Shown: piece by piece, positions 1 through 26,125 of the stretch
How the letters are laid out: every line of letters begins with the position of its first letter
Numbering within the stretch: position 1 is the first letter of the stretch
NCBI GenBank assembly: GCA_023053685.1
Contig: JALIGW010000002.1
Span: 242,289,677 to 242,353,676 of the forward strand
Source of the DNA: Diadophis punctatus similis
Taxonomy: Eukaryota; Chordata; Lepidosauria; Squamata; Dipsadidae
DNA length: 64,000 bases
Direction: 5' to 3'
Notes under the pieces: model-generated
What the model saw: only the letters and a program-made list of their open reading frames with translations
Database searches by the model: none
What the model was told of the DNA's origin: nothing
Program-made: the position numbers and the translations under genes

Positions 1-280
1 TTCCTTTGGTCATTCAATTTATTTGTGACCTGCTGTAGGAATGTTCCATATAATTGACACATTATTATATTTTGTCAATATATATGTAGTCAATCTACAA
101 CTGACAAATATTGCTGAACCTTTCTTTTTCCATTTTAAAAATAGGGCTGGCACTTTTTGTCCTAACAAGAATATTTCCAAGTTAGACAAGAAGAAGAAGA
201 AAAATTCAAATGTGTAAAGATCACATGGGGTGCAAAGTTAAAGTTTCTGCATTTAAAATTCCTTTATTTTTCCATTCTAG
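1..280 (+). other. 3' part of intron 3 of V2R copy A
   Basis: AT-rich sequence ending in a pyrimidine tract and AG at 279-280. The first 120 bases resemble the sequence before exon 4 of copy B (about 17600-17720), including a shared stretch with 'caatttatttgtga' and 'atgttccat'. This shows that intron 3 was duplicated together with the exons. The earlier exons of copy A would lie upstream of the window. Confidence 0.7.
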
Positions 281-493
281 CTTCATCCATTTCTGCAGAA
301 AAATAAATTTTGCAATCTTTCTGAGATGAAAATGTACTTGGACCGAAATGGGGATCTGGTAGCAGATGTGAACATCTTGAGCTGGGTGGTTTTCCCAAAG
401 CAGAATTACATTGTAAAGTATATGGGGAGTTTTGAAAGAGACAAACTTCTTATCAACCAAGATGGTCTTTCACAACTGAAGTTGCTGAAAAAG
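281..493 (+). CDS. V2R copy A exon 4
   Basis: 213 bp, 71 codons, phase 0 at both ends. It encodes the distal ligand-binding region with the V2R pattern LHPFL...N...YLDRNGD...W..FP...GSFER...IN. The acceptor is TTCTAG before 281 and the donor is GTGGGC from 494. The length is identical to exon 4 of copies B and C. Confidence 0.9.
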
Positions 494-590
494 GTGGGCA
501 AAATATTGGTGTCTTTTCTATGTTTTCAAAAGCCTTAGGGCCCACTTCACTTATCACCATTCATACATGGGCATAATTGATCTTATTTTA

Positions 591-829
591 GCCCACCTGC
601 TTGAAAAGCCATGTTTTCACGGCTTTGCGGAAGGCCAGCAGGGTGGGGATAGTTTGGATCTGTGGTGGTAGTTGGTTCCAAAGAGAGGGAGCTCCCACAG
701 AGAAAGCTCTCCCCTGCGGTCCCGCCAACTGGCATTGCTTCGTTGACGGGACCTGGAGTAGACCAACTCTGTGGGAACTAACCGGTTGTACGGAGGTATG
801 TGGTAGGATGCGGTCCTGCAAGTAGCCCG
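591..829 (-). mobile_element. 3' fragment of an L2-type LINE
   Basis: On the minus strand the sequence encodes the last ~77 residues of an L2-type reverse transcriptase ORF, including DRILPHTS and RAFSVGAPSLWNQLPP, ending in KTWLFKQVG. It is closely similar to the C-terminus of the intact L2 ORF at 54345-57461. It is 5'-truncated and sits in intron 4 of V2R copy A. Confidence 0.88.
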
Positions 830-960
830 AATAAAGGAGAATATTTGTAGCTCAGGGTTGAAATGAGGAGTCCTTGGTACTCTCTGAACTTGGTTAGTTT
901 CTTGCAAATGTTTCATTACAGAAACAAGGTAACATCATCAGTGCTAGAAGAGAGTGGGCT
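829..960 (-). repeat. Repeat related to 24018-24195, possibly a Penelope-like 3' end
   Basis: The stretch 'ggagaatatttgtagctcagggttgaaatg' and the following ~100 bases recur at 24023-24160. On the minus strand it encodes a short peptide with HLQETNQ..RVPRTPHFNPELQIFSF. The family is uncertain; the peptide is reminiscent of the C-terminal end of vertebrate Penelope-like elements, but this is weak evidence. Confidence 0.5.
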
Positions 961-1447
961 TTTGCTCTCATTTTATATTCTGGTGGTTTGCCCTGTCAGT
1001 GTGGGTGGGAGTGGTCTTAGTAGTTTGACTTTTTCTCTGGTACTTCACATGGAAGACTGAAAGATGAAAGGGATTCAGGTGGACATTAGGAGAAGATTTC
1101 TCAGGGAAGGGAGGTAAGATGAAAGAATGGACTGCAAACTTTCCTTCCTCCCCTCTTTGGGTTTTAACGCCAACCTTTTCCTCACCATTGGGTCTGGAAA
1201 AGCTTCCTTTAGGAAGCTTCAAAACAATGTCAGCTCTTCCTGCAGATCCCTAATTAAACTGTTGATCATAAAATGTAAGGGATGCCCTCCTGCAATTGCA
1301 TATCATAGATCTTTCATGGAGAATAGAAGGGGATCCATTATTCCTTTCATGGACAACTTGCAAACACAGGAAGGAGAGCTCTCCTGCAGCAAACTTGCAC
1401 CAAACATCACTTGGGAATGATGTCAAACATAGGAACTACAAGGTAAT

Positions 1448-1805
1448 TTCAGAATAACAGAGTTGGAAGCGACCTTGGATATTTTCTACTCCAACCCCTT
1501 GCTCAAGCAGGAGACATTATTCCATTTCAGACAAATGCTTGACCAATCTCTTCTTAATCTAAAAACCTCCAGTGATGGAACCTTCAGCTTTTGAAGGCCA
1601 GCCATTCCATTGATTAATTGTTCTCTCTGTCAGGAAAGTTCTAGTTCTGGTTCTCTCCTTGATTGGTTTCCATCCATTGCTTCTTCTCTTGCCTCCTTCT
1701 CCTTTGGCAAATAGATTGACCCCTACCCCTTCTTCTTTCTGGTAGCCCCTTAAATATTGGAAGATTGCTATCATGTCTTCCCTAGTCCTTCTTTTCAAAA
1801 GGCTA
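1448..1805 (-). mobile_element. 3' fragment of a CR1 LINE
   Basis: Read on the minus strand this matches the last ~120 codons and the short 3' end of the CR1 ORF2 at 22594-23790 ([17 protein letters not shown], then [15 protein letters not shown]). It begins at its 3' end with the CR1 signature 'cagagttggaag.gacctt'. It contains many small changes and is an old copy. Confidence 0.88.
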
Positions 1806-3938
1806 GTACTATTGCCCAAGGTGTCTTTCAGATGTTATAATATGGAACACTGTTTTAAGCTGATTCAGATATAACTTAAATGGGTTTTTGCATGATTATT
1901 CTTTAGGACATAAATCATGGCCCTTTTGTGCCCCCTTTGCAATATCATAAAATTGGTAAGAGAGGTCCTCCAGTGCTGGGGATGGTGTTGCTGATAGCTT
2001 CGGGTTAACTGGCTTCTTGTTTTCAAATAGCAAAGAAAAAGGCAATTGTGTAGACCAAGGTCCGTGTTAAGGTTTGGGTTCATGTTAAAAGAAGGTCCTG
2101 GGTTTGGATCCAGGTCAGGTCATCCAAAGAACACACAGGGCACGTTGTTTTCAGAAGAGGCATAGTTTATTTGAGAGTTTAAATACAGAAATAGAAAGTT
2201 GCCACAAATGTACATGTTTGAGGTGGTTACCTGTACAAAGCAAACTTTCCTTTGCTTCTTCCCGGAATAGAGCCCACCCTCTAGAAATTATTGGAAATTG
2301 TAATTAGATCAGAGGTTGGATTCAGCAGCTTCTGACCAGTTCTGGAGAACTAGTAGCGGAAATTTTGAGCAGTTCAGAGAACCGGTAAATACCACCTCTG
2401 ACTGGCTCTGCCCCTATCTATTCTCTTCCTCCTGAGATCCAGCTGATTGGGAGAGAATGGGTATTTTGCAGTAACCTTCCCCTGGAGTGGGGAGGGAATG
2501 GAGATTTTACAGTTTCCTTCCCCTGCCACACCCACCAAGCAACGCCCACAGAACCAGTAGTAAAAAAATTTTTAAAACCCACCATTGAATTAGATGGATG
2601 GCCCAAAAGGGGCACGGGGTGATGAGGCACCCTGCTGAGCTTGTGGGATTTCCCACTAATTTACCATATCAACTGGCTTTCTTCTAAATTAACACTATGG
2701 CTAGACGTGGCAATTACATGTAGGAAGTGATCTTTTCATTATCCTCATAGAAGGTTTACCTGAATGGGCTACCACCTTAATGTGCATGTAAGGGATTTCC
2801 ATGTCCTGAGGGATTTGTTAAGGTTTTAATTGAGCTGCTGACAATTGCCAATTTTGTAGTGGGAGAAGCATGTAGCCAGTTCAGCTTAAGTAGTTGTTTG
2901 TTTTGTGACTTCAGGGTTACTGAGGTCAGGCATTGCCGAGACTACTGGGTGATGTGCATGATAAGGATAACGTAGAATCTGTCATGGGCAATATAGAAGT
3001 CACTTTCTTCCCACACTGAATCCATGCCACTTAGTGTCACTGAATTGTAGTTCTTCAACACATTTTCTTGGATAACAAACTGAGCCTTAGAAATATCTGT
3101 TTCTGACATAAGGCTCATACTCATGTCCCATGTGTTGCAGCAAAAGATGCCTGACTTACCTTGTTTAAGGGACCAGTTCTCATGCCTCCACTTCTGTCTC
3201 ATCTCAATACAGTTCCAGAAACTAGGCAGGTTTAGTCTTATTTTACCAGCATGGCAGCCATATAAATTGAAGAAAGAAGCGTAATGATAAACAAAGAACA
3301 TCTTTAAGGTTGACAATGCTAATTTATAAGGAAATTGTCCTTCGTATCTTAATGGGGGACACTGCTTTGGACTACTTTCAATGGGAAGCAGCTTCACAAT
3401 GTTTTCTTTAATCTAGAAGAAGCCTTTCCATAGCTTACTGTTCAAAAAAAATCTCTTCATGATAGTTTTACTCTCATTATTAAATCTAATTGAATAAAAA
3501 AATTAATAAATCTGTTAGAAAAAGTATTCTAAACTTGAACATGAATTGAATATCCCATTGGGATAGGGTAATCAACATCATATTTTAAAATTGATATATG
3601 AAGAATGGAGGAATGCATATTAATTATGGCAATGAGGAGGAACCCACTGGTTGTCACTTTGTGTTTAAATCTATTGGGATTTAATCCCATCCCCCCAGTT
3701 TTAATTAAGTTGAAAAGTCCTATCCTGCCATGTGTTATTCCAGAAGCAAAAGGGAGGAACTAAATGATAAATCTGGCAGTAGTTGTATCTCCTGCAACTT
3801 TTTGGAACATGTTAGAGTTTTCATACTTATCTAAGGGAAACCTGTAGTCTACTTAATTAATGTTAATTTTGACCACCGTTTTGCATGGATGCTGAGTCCT
3901 AACATATTTTCTTTTGTGCTTATTCTTTTCCTACTTAG
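1806..3938 (+). other. Intron 4 of V2R copy A (conserved among copies) with an inserted hAT element
   Basis: Segments around 1820-2060 and 2940-3420 are recognisably similar to intron 4 of copy B (about 19495-19740 and 20375-21330) and of copy C (about 37320-37480 and 37930-38900). The shared part includes the block with 'ggcagccatataaatt'. A 151-codon reading frame on the minus strand at 2942-3397 lies in it, but copy C has a stop in the same stretch, so I do not call a gene. Apart from the hAT element at 2310-2587 I see no other structure. Confidence 0.6.
2310..2587. mobile_element. Short non-autonomous hAT element
   Basis: Starts with CAGAGGTTGG and ends with CCCACCATTG, imperfect terminal inverted repeats. 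It is flanked on both sides by the same 8 bases, aattagat (2302-2309 and 2588-2595). An 8-bp target duplication and CAGNG ends are the signature of hAT transposons. No transposase remains. It belongs to the same broad set as elements at 28012, 36964, 37535, 41066, 46052, 49902 and 52767. Confidence 0.85.
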
Positions 3939-4065
3939 CCTCTTCCTCAGTCAAAGTGTGTAGAAAGTTGTCAACCTGGATTTTTCAAGCAAACTCGGGA
4001 AGGAGAGTCAGTTTGCTGTTATGACTGCATTCCTTGTCCAGAGGGGACCATCTCCACTCAGGAAG
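3939..4065 (+). CDS. V2R copy A exon 5 (cysteine-rich)
   Basis: 127 bp, starting in phase 0 and leaving one base for exon 6. It encodes the linker between the ligand-binding domain and the membrane core, with cysteine pattern C-V-E-S-C...[14 protein letters not shown]. The borders are TTAG/ and GAAG/GTGGGT. The frame is open. Confidence 0.92.
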
Positions 4066-4427
4066 GTGGGTCACACCACAGGAAAGAGTATTAGAATCAC
4101 CCAGAGCATTTTGATCAATGCTCATGTTAAAAGAGACACATCTGAGCTTAATTATTTTGTTGTTGCTCTTAATTTTCAAGGTGCCCAATTTCTTCCATAA
4201 TGGGAAGAATAAGAAAAAGATCTTGAAGGATGAGGTAGGAAGAGATAGGAGGACATGGTGGATTGGGCAAGGTTTCTTCTGACAGAGGAAATCTCTCTTC
4301 AACTTGTCAGTTTGGAAGTGTCCTTCCATGTTACCCTTTCAGAGGAAGAACTGAATTCTTTGAAACATGACGAATAGTTTTGGGTCAATGGTTCTTACCC
4401 ATATCAAATTTACCTCACAGGGGAAAT

Positions 4428-4784
4428 GATCCATCCATCTGTCTATGTCTATGTCTATGTGTCTATGTGTCTATGTGTCTGTCTGTTTATGTGTCTGTCT
4501 GTGTGTGTTTGTGTCTGTCTATCCGTGCGTCCGTCCATCGATCCATCGATCCATCGATCCATCCACCCACCTACCCACCAACCCATCCATGCATCCATGC
4601 AACCATGCAACCATGCATCCATGCAACCATGCATCCATCCATGCAACCATGCATCCATGCAACCATGCATCCATGCAACCATGCATCCATGCATCCATGC
4701 ATCCATGCATCCATGCATCCATCCATCCATCCATCCATCCATCCATCCATCCATCCATCCATCCATCCATCCATCCATCCATCC

Positions 4785-4826
<42 letters not shown>
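4428..4826. repeat. Compound tetranucleotide satellite (CTAT/CATC/CATG)
   Basis: About 400 bp of changing 4-base units: tcta/tgtc at the left, then (ccat)n and (gcatccat)n with interspersed 'gcaacca', then pure (ccat)n and finally (ctat)n. All six frames are open here only because the units contain no stop codon. It lies in intron 5 of V2R copy A. Confidence 0.95.
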
Positions 4827-4904
4827 AGTAACTATTACATTCACAGAGATACATAAGCAGAAATATCTACTTAGGAGCACCATAGAGGGACAGATGGTTG
4901 GTTC

Positions 4905-6001
4905 TTTTTTTTTTAATTGAAAAGTTTTAAAAGTACAAAGTACATACATTTTTCTCTTTTCTCCCCCCCCCTTCCACCCTCCACCCTTCCCCCCCCCCAC
5001 TCACCCTCCCCACCACCACCCCCGGACTTCCCAGAAAAAGCACAAGGTATAATTTCAAAAAGAAAAGCATAAAGCTACAAAATACTAAAAAAAGTTATTA
5101 ATTCAAAAATATCTTTTCCATTCTTAACTCTTTGTTACTCCAAAGACTTGAAAGTATAATCTAAAATTTCTCAAACATCTAACAATAATAAACTGTTTGG
5201 GTTATCTTAATCTGATACTTTTTCTGAATATATTCAGTCCACCTACTCCATTCCAATATATATCTTTCATTTGAGTGGTCCTTAAGGTATGATGGAATCT
5301 TGGCCATTTCAGCCAAATGTGTCACTTTCAATGTCCATTCTTCAATTGTAGGTATATCTTCCTTCTTCCAGTATTGTGCCACCAATAACCTGGCAGCAGT
5401 TATAAAGTTCAAAACCAACTTAGTCTCTATAACAGAACAATCCGTAATTATTCCCAGCAAAGGAAACTGTGGTGTGATTTTTATCCAAAAAGCCTTAATT
5501 TTTTTACAAGTCCACCATATATGAAAATATGTAGCATCCTCACATTCACATCTCCAACATTTAGGATGTAAATTTGGGCACATACAAGCTAGTTTTTTTG
5601 GGGGTCTAAGTGCCATCTATAAAACATTTTATAAAAAATTTCTCTTAAATTTTGAGCCTGTGTGAATTTAACATTTCTAACCCATATCTTTTCCCATGTT
5701 TCCATCATTATAGGTTCTCCAATATTTTGAGCCCATTTTATCATACAATCCTTAATTAGTTCTGTTTCTGAGTCTAATTCCAATAAAATATTATACAGTC
5801 TTTTTATATGCATTGGGCCCTTATTTTTTATTTGTACAATCATATTATCCTCATTCTTCAAAATACCAGTTTTTTTATCGTCTCTCCATCTAGCCTGTAG
5901 TTGTCTGTATTGAAACCATGTTCTGATTATTCCTTCCTCTCTTAATTTCTCAAACGGTTTTAATTGAAATCAAATTCCATCTTCAGAAAGAAGTTCTTTA
6001 T
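4905..6001 (-). mobile_element. 5'-truncated L1 LINE with 11-bp target duplication
   Basis: Begins with a T-run (poly-A on the minus strand) followed by a C-rich 3' untranslated part. On the minus strand, with one or more breaks, it encodes the C-terminal part of an L1 ORF2: KWAQNIGEP, FYKMFYRWHL, then CWRCECEDATYFHIWWTCKK and a tail with TAARLLVAQYWK. The 11 bases atggttggttc occur directly before (4894-4904) and after it (6002-6012), which fixes the borders. It was inserted into intron 5 of V2R copy A. Confidence 0.92.
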
Positions 6002-6012
6002 ATGGTTGGTTC

Positions 6013-7242
6013 AAGGAGTATGAGAAAACCAAGTAGCAGACTCAGCATAAAATCCATGGAGACAATATAAGAACAGGGATTTAAACTAAACTTACTACTG
6101 CAAACTAAATTGCAGACCTAAGATAAAGGAGAGAAAAAAGAAATAACAAAAAACAATCAGCATAATATCCATTTTATATCTTTGTGGAGTTCATTCACTT
6201 TTAAAAATTGTTATCGAACCTATAATCAAAAAACTTTGCTTCATTTTCTCATTTTTAGAACCATTTAAATCTGTAATGACTCCTGAATTATTTACTTTTC
6301 GTTAAAATATATTTTTAATTTATTTCTCAAATTTACATGTCCACCCATCTCACAGAAAGTGAGTCTGAATGACATACAATAAAACCAACAATAAAATGTT
6401 TCACAAAACCAGATTAAAACAACGGAACATTTTAAAAAAAACCACAAGATTGTGAGAAGTAAATACTTCAAGATATTACATATGATGCAACAATGCTCAG
6501 GGTCCCTATTATTAGAGGATCTCGAGGCTCATTGAAAAAAACATGGTTTAAGAGATTTCCAGAAGACCTCTAGCATTGTAGCTGCTCATCCCTTGGGATT
6601 AGTTTGTTGACCCAGCCAATACCAAGAGAGGGAACTGGGCTTCAGAACTTTATTTCTGCACATCAGTAAAGAAGGACCATTTGGGATCCAAGTCCAAATC
6701 AAGCATGCCAGTTTCTTCCCAAGAGAAATTAGGTTCATCTTTAAAGCCCTACATATCATAGGTCCATTCTTTGAGGATATCTGCTTGTCCCACTTAAGGC
6801 AGATATGAAAGGGATACTTCAGGTCTGTTCCCTAAAACTTTCCACTTTGTGTGTCACAGGAAGCTTGCCTTTTCTGTTGCAGCCCCCGTCTTATAGGGCA
6901 CCCTCCCTGTTAATATCTGACAGACCCCTCCCTTCTAACCCTCCAGAAAAAATAACTTCTCCCTGAGGCATTAAAATAGTGTAAGGTTGGAGCAGGATGA
7001 AAATGTGGGTGGACTCAGTGAAAGGTAACTGTGGTGCCAGGTATTACTCCTTTGGGTGTTGTTTTTGTAATTCTTCATATAAATGTATATATCATTTTGT
7101 ATGTATATGTGTATGTATAGATATTTTTTTTACTATTTATTAGGGCTTTCCTATTTCTCAGCATAAGCAATCTTCCAGGAAGGCCTTTCTTGAAATGTGA
7201 AAGGAGAGACTATAAAATAAATACAAATTTCTATTTTCTCAG
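6013..7242 (+). other. 3' part of intron 5 of V2R copy A
   Basis: No gene and no clearly recognised mobile element. Short AT-rich tracts occur around 7080-7140. It ends in the pyrimidine-rich acceptor 'ctattttctcag' at 7231-7242 ahead of exon 6. Confidence 0.5.
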
Positions 7243-8147
7243 ATACTGAAAAGTGCACTAAATGCCCAGATGATCAATATCCAAATGAGAACAGAGTCCA
7301 GTGTTTCCCCAAAAGAATATCCTTCCTGTCCTATGAAGAACATCTGAGCATTATCCTTGTCTCCTTTGCCCTATTCTTGTTCCTAACCACAGGATTCGTT
7401 TTAGTCATTTTCCTTAAATACCAAGAAACTCCCATTGTCAAAGCCAACAACCGGGACCTCTCCTACATCCTCCTAGTCTCCCTTCTGCTTTGCTTCTTAT
7501 CTCCTTTACTCTTCATTGGTCAACCAAGGAAAGCCACCTGCCTTCTCTGACAAGCAGTGTTCAGCATTGTCTTCTCAGTAGCTGTGTCTTCTGTGTTGGC
7601 CAAAACAATCACAGTGGTGTTGGCATTCCTGGCCTCAAAACCAGGGAACAGAATGAGAAGGTGGCTGGGGAAGAGCTTGGCCAACTCCATCATCCTTTTG
7701 GGGTCTGGTGTTCAAATTTTCATCTGTACCATGTGGCTGGGATTGTCTCCCCCATTCCCTGATTCTGACCTCCACTCCCAGCCTGGAGTGATCATACTTC
7801 AATGCAATGAAGGCTCTGTTGTTATGTTTTTTGTTGTCCTTGGCTATATGTGTTTCCTAGCTGCCATTTGCTTCACTGTAGCTTTCCTGGCCAGGAACCT
7901 GCCTGGAGCCTTCAATGAAGCCAAGCTGATCACCTTCAGCATGCTGGTCTTTTGCAGTGTTTGGGTTTCCTTCCTGCCTACCTATCTGAGCTCCAAAGGA
8001 AAGTCCATGGTAGTCGTGCAGATCTTCTCCATCTTGGCCTCCAGTGCTGGGCTGCTGGGCTGCATCTTCTTCCCTAAATGCTACATTATCACCTTGAGGC
8101 CAGATCTAAATATTAAAGAACATCTAATGATAAAAGTAGAGAAATAA
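7243..8147 (+). pseudogene. V2R copy A exon 6 (seven-membrane core) with TGA at 7548
   Basis: Encodes the end of the cysteine-rich linker ([15 protein letters not shown]) and the class C GPCR core, with V2R hallmarks [37 protein letters not shown] and [16 protein letters not shown] at 7548-7550 replaces the Arg codon of the motif LLRQAVFS; codons after it stay in frame to the taa at 8145-8147. A candidate poly-A signal, attaaa, lies at about 8235. Confidence 0.93.
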
Positions 8148-9379
8148 TAGTGAAATTGTTTTTATGCTCATAACATTTCATTTTTCATTGCAGTCATTGT
8201 TTTGCTTGCTTGCTTCCTTTGCATCAGTTTGATAATTAAAGTTGATTAAAAAAAACAAATAGAATAGGAATATAAAGAGTTTAAAACTAATCAAATTACA
8301 ATCCAATATAATCATCGGACAGTAAAATATATGAATTAATAATTAAAATGCAGCTAGGATGGACAGGCTGAGAAATAAGACAGTTATTTCAACATGGGAC
8401 AAATGCAGATGAGAAAAGATTCCCAAAAGAAAGCAAGAAAGAATACATTGCTTAAAGTGGGGTATATATGGAAATTAAAATCTCTTTGAATACGCTCTCT
8501 TTCTCTTTCTATGACTTGTTATTAAATGTAGATGAAGGATCTGCAACTGGATGTCAAGAATGTGCAGATGGACCCCAGTTGTAACATTCTAGATGATCCA
8601 TGCCCAGTTATTTTTGCAGGTGTTGCATGATTTACAGACTTTGTGAGACCTCAGAATTTCATGACTTTGGTCTTGAGTTTTCACTGTCCTAAAACCTTTC
8701 TGGACATAACCCCAAACCCAAAATCCAACAGCAAAACAGCACCTGGAATGTTCAACAACCTCTGTGAAGACTTAATCTAGGGAAGAAAAAAGAAAATGTC
8801 CTCCAACCACATGATACTCTGGTCCTTGAAATGGAAAGCTTTCAGCATTGTACCATGGGAATGGGAAAAGAATAGTGATAAGTGATGAGATTAGACGTTA
8901 GAATAGAGGTAGAAATAAGAAATCGGGGGAATATTAGCAGACTTTTTTTCTTTTTATATAATAGAATATAAGTAATGACTTGATGAAAAAGATTAGAGAG
9001 GGAAAGATGGTATTACCATGTATGCTTACAACATTATTGGCATTAAAATGGAATGTTGAAATATTGAATAACTACTTTAAAAAAACTATATATATATATA
9101 TTAATACTAGGATTATATAAGTTTGATTAATATAATAATTATTATGATTATCATTATTGATGTTTGTATTAAAATGAATTATACCCAGGGGCCAAATTGT
9201 ACATGTATTGATATTGATGCATATTTAAAAATTAAAAAAAAAAAACTAATAAAACTTTTTTAAAAAGTGAAATCCATACACAGGGATCACACTTGAGCTG
9301 AACGTTATTTCCAGCAAAGGGAAGAGAGAAAACCCAGTTTATTTTAAATGGGCTGACACTCCTCAGAATGTTGCTGCAG
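8148..9379. other. Intergenic region between V2R copies A and B, left part
   Basis: AT-rich. I see no gene and no element I can name. Short (TA)n occurs at about 9087-9102. Confidence 0.5.
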
Positions 9380-9471
9380 CCAACTGTCACTGATCGGAAT
9401 CTTGACTCTGTTGCTAGGCAACTAACCAACTGTCACTGATCGGAATCTTGACTCTGTTGCTAGGAACTAAC
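9380..9471. repeat. 46-bp tandem duplication
   Basis: The unit beginning 'ccaactgtcactgatcgg' at 9380 is repeated from 9426 with almost no change. The two copies are directly adjacent. Confidence 0.85.
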
Positions 9472-9652
9472 CGATTGTACCTTCTTTGGGCTTTGTATTT
9501 GAGCTTCCTGTTCCTGTGCAAAAACATGTCTTTTAATATTCTATTGGCTGTTTACGTCAACCTAAATATGACTGCTGCATGACTATTAACAGACACAATG
9601 AGGGTAGAAAAATATTGCTGTTTCACTACCTTTATCACCATGAGGTAATGCT

Positions 9653-9838
9653 TAACAGAATAGAATAGAATAGAATAGAATAGAATAGAATAGAATAGAA
9701 TAGAATAGAATAGAATAGAATAGAATAGAATAGAATAGAATAGAATAGAATTCTTTATTGGCCAAGTGTGATTGGACACACAAGGAATTTGTCTTTGGTG
9801 CATATGCTCTCACTGTACGTAAAAAGACAAGATACATT
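9653..9838 (-). mobile_element. 3' end of a Rex1-like LINE with (GAATA)n tail
   Basis: Pure (gaata)n from about 9656 to 9749 runs directly into 'attctttattggccaagtgtg', the 3' terminal sequence that also follows the tail repeats at 29108 and 34980. Those two copies continue into a Rex1-like reverse transcriptase. On the minus strand the pentamer array is therefore the LINE tail. Confidence 0.85.
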
Positions 9839-9849
9839 CGATGCATGGG

Positions 9850-9956
9850 CTCTTAAACCAGTCTGGTCAGATTTCCTTGGAGTTTTCCTCCAGTGTTCTC
9901 CAGAGTCCCCCGGGAGTTGGGCGGCATACAAATCTATTTAAATAAATAAATAAACA
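9850..9956 (+). repeat. Probable L2-type LINE or SINE tail
   Basis: Ends in 'gttgggcggcatacaaatctatttaaataaataaataaac', similar in style to the L2 3' terminus near 54185-54235 (minus). It is too short to classify firmly. Confidence 0.4.
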
Positions 9957-10286
9957 CCCTTCAGGTGTTTCATCTCCTGTAGATTCTCAGTCCACAGTCT
10001 GACATTTTCCTGTTCTAAGTCAGCTCTCATCCAAAAATCAATATTTCTAGAAAACAATGGAAATAAAAAAATCACTTCAGTCCCAAGCAATTTTAAAATA
10101 ATCTCCAACTTAGGATTCCTACATAGGAGATCTTTCAACATGACAAAAAGCATCCATGAAAGAGACCTAAAACAAGATGGATTGACAGCAACGGCAAGAA
10201 TTGTGGATCCAATTGGCAAAAGAAAGCTGAGGACCATATTGACCATGCTGAAGAGGCCTTCATCCAGCAGTGGATAGACAGTGGCC

Positions 10287-10290
10287 AAGA

Positions 10291-10324
<34 letters not shown>

Positions 10325-10363
10325 GGTGGTGGTGGTGGTGGTGGTGGTGGTGGTGGTGGTGGT
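10287..10363. repeat. (GAT)n(GGT)n microsatellite
   Basis: Trinucleotide array gat x7 followed by ggt x~18. The open frames encoding poly-Thr, poly-Pro and poly-Ile on the minus strand are artefacts of this repeat. Confidence 0.95.
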
Positions 10364-10484
10364 ATGGAGATATAATAGATATAATAGAAAACAAAACCAC
10401 AAATAGGGCCAATTCTTAACATTCAAAAGGGTTCAAGGGTACTTAATAGGAATTAGAAGACAGGCATCACTAGAATTAAGTGCC

Positions 10485-10727
10485 AGCTGAGATAGCGCAG
10501 TGGTTAAAAGCAGCATTACGACCTTCAGCTGATTACTAGTTCAGCAGTTCAGCTGTTCAAATCTCACTAGGCTCAAGGTTGACTCAGCCTTCCATCCTTC
10601 CGAGGTGGGTAAAATGAGGACCCAGATTGTTGGGGGCAATATGCTGAATTCTGTAAACCGCTTAGAGAGTGCTGTAAAGCACTATGAAGCGGTATATAAG
10701 TAAAGTGCTATTGCTATTGCTATTGCC
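10485..10727 (+). mobile_element. tRNA-derived SINE with L2-like 3' end
   Basis: The 5' part has a tRNA-like promoter: 'tagcgcagtggttaaa' (A-box side) and 'gctgttcaaatctcac' (B-box). The core has 'aaggttgactcagccttcc' and 'gaggacccagattgttggg'. The 3' end carries a stem 'aaccgcttagag...gaagcggtatataag' and a 'tattgc' tail. Three further copies are at 41143 (minus), 41972 (plus) and 63077 (plus). It lies about 0.6 kb upstream of V2R copy B. Confidence 0.88.
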
Positions 10728-10859
10728 ACCAACCTAGAATGTCACCAAACTCCATAGCAATAGCTGACATCTCCAGTGATCTCTGGAGACAAGATATCAC
10801 ATTGAAGGACAGCAGATGTGTTGAACTACCTTCTTCCAGCATCACTTTCTGAACGTGTC

Positions 10860-11312
10860 CTGACTGGAAGGATCACAGCCACTACAGAATACTCCCCCCA
10901 GGGGTGGATTTGTGATTTTTCATGAAGATGCTAAGTTTCTGCAGATTTACAACATGGAGCCCTAGAAGAAGTTCAGTATCCCAAGAGGAGAAGTTTCTTC
11001 TCACTGTAATTTTCATAATTCTGGCCTTTGAGACCTCTTCTGCTACTTCTTGCCTTTGATGTAAACATCAGACTGAAGAAAGATGAAAGGAATCTTGCAT
11101 CAGAAAAGGAAAAATGCCACAGGTCATGCTATATGGCACAAGTTAAGGGACAGGCAGAGATGGTGCTCTTGAAGGTACCCTTCTTGCCTTTCCAGGTGAA
11201 GATTGGTTTGTCTCTGTCTGAATCAGGAAAGTGAGGGTGCTTTGAATTATTCTAATCCTTGTTGTTGTTCATGTTTAGAAACAGAAAGAAGATCGATTCA
11301 GCCCTGTAAGTT
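10860..11312 (+). promoter_or_regulatory. Conserved upstream region of V2R copy B with probable 5' UTR acceptor
   Basis: About 450 bp before the ATG is recognisably shared with the sequence upstream of copy C (28240-28708), including 'gatgtaaacatcag' and 'cttgcatcagaaaagga'. Both genes have a pyrimidine tract ending in 'tttag' about 35 bases before the ATG (here ag at 11277-11278). This suggests that the coding exon 1 is preceded by a non-coding exon. No TATA box was identified. Confidence 0.45.

Positions 11313-26125
<14,813 letters not shown>

Larger units (their letters stand above)
281..8147 (+). pseudogene. V2R copy A, exons 4-6, with one in-frame stop
   Basis: Vomeronasal type-2 receptor, a class C GPCR with a large extracellular ligand-binding domain, a cysteine-rich linker and seven membrane segments. 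Three exons are present: 281-493, 3939-4065 and 7243-8147, all with AG/GT borders and with the same phases as the intact copies B and C. Exons 4 and 5 are open. Exon 6 reads normally to the stretch [10 protein letters not shown] and then meets TGA at 7548-7550, where B, C and D have CGA or an Arg codon. The frame then stays open to the normal stop at 8145-8147. The stop falls near the start of the third membrane segment, so a truncated receptor could not signal. The single lesion, a C-to-T change at a CpG, suggests recent loss, an allele or a sequencing error. Exons 1-3 are outside the window. Confidence 0.88.

Noticed and set aside
2942..3397. 151-codon minus-strand open frame in intron 4 of V2R copy A
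   Set aside because: The same stretch is duplicated in introns of copies B and C. Copy C has a stop in the matching frame, and both B and C are interrupted there by insertions. No protein family was recognised. It looks like conserved intron by descent, not a gene.
4380..4920. Open frames of CIHASMHP- or [12 protein letters not shown] peptides on both strands
   Set aside because: Products of the CATC/CTAT tetramer repeat.
10135..10426. Minus-strand frames with poly-Thr or poly-Pro
   Set aside because: They are read from the (GAT)n(GGT)n microsatellite; flanking parts show no conserved motif.
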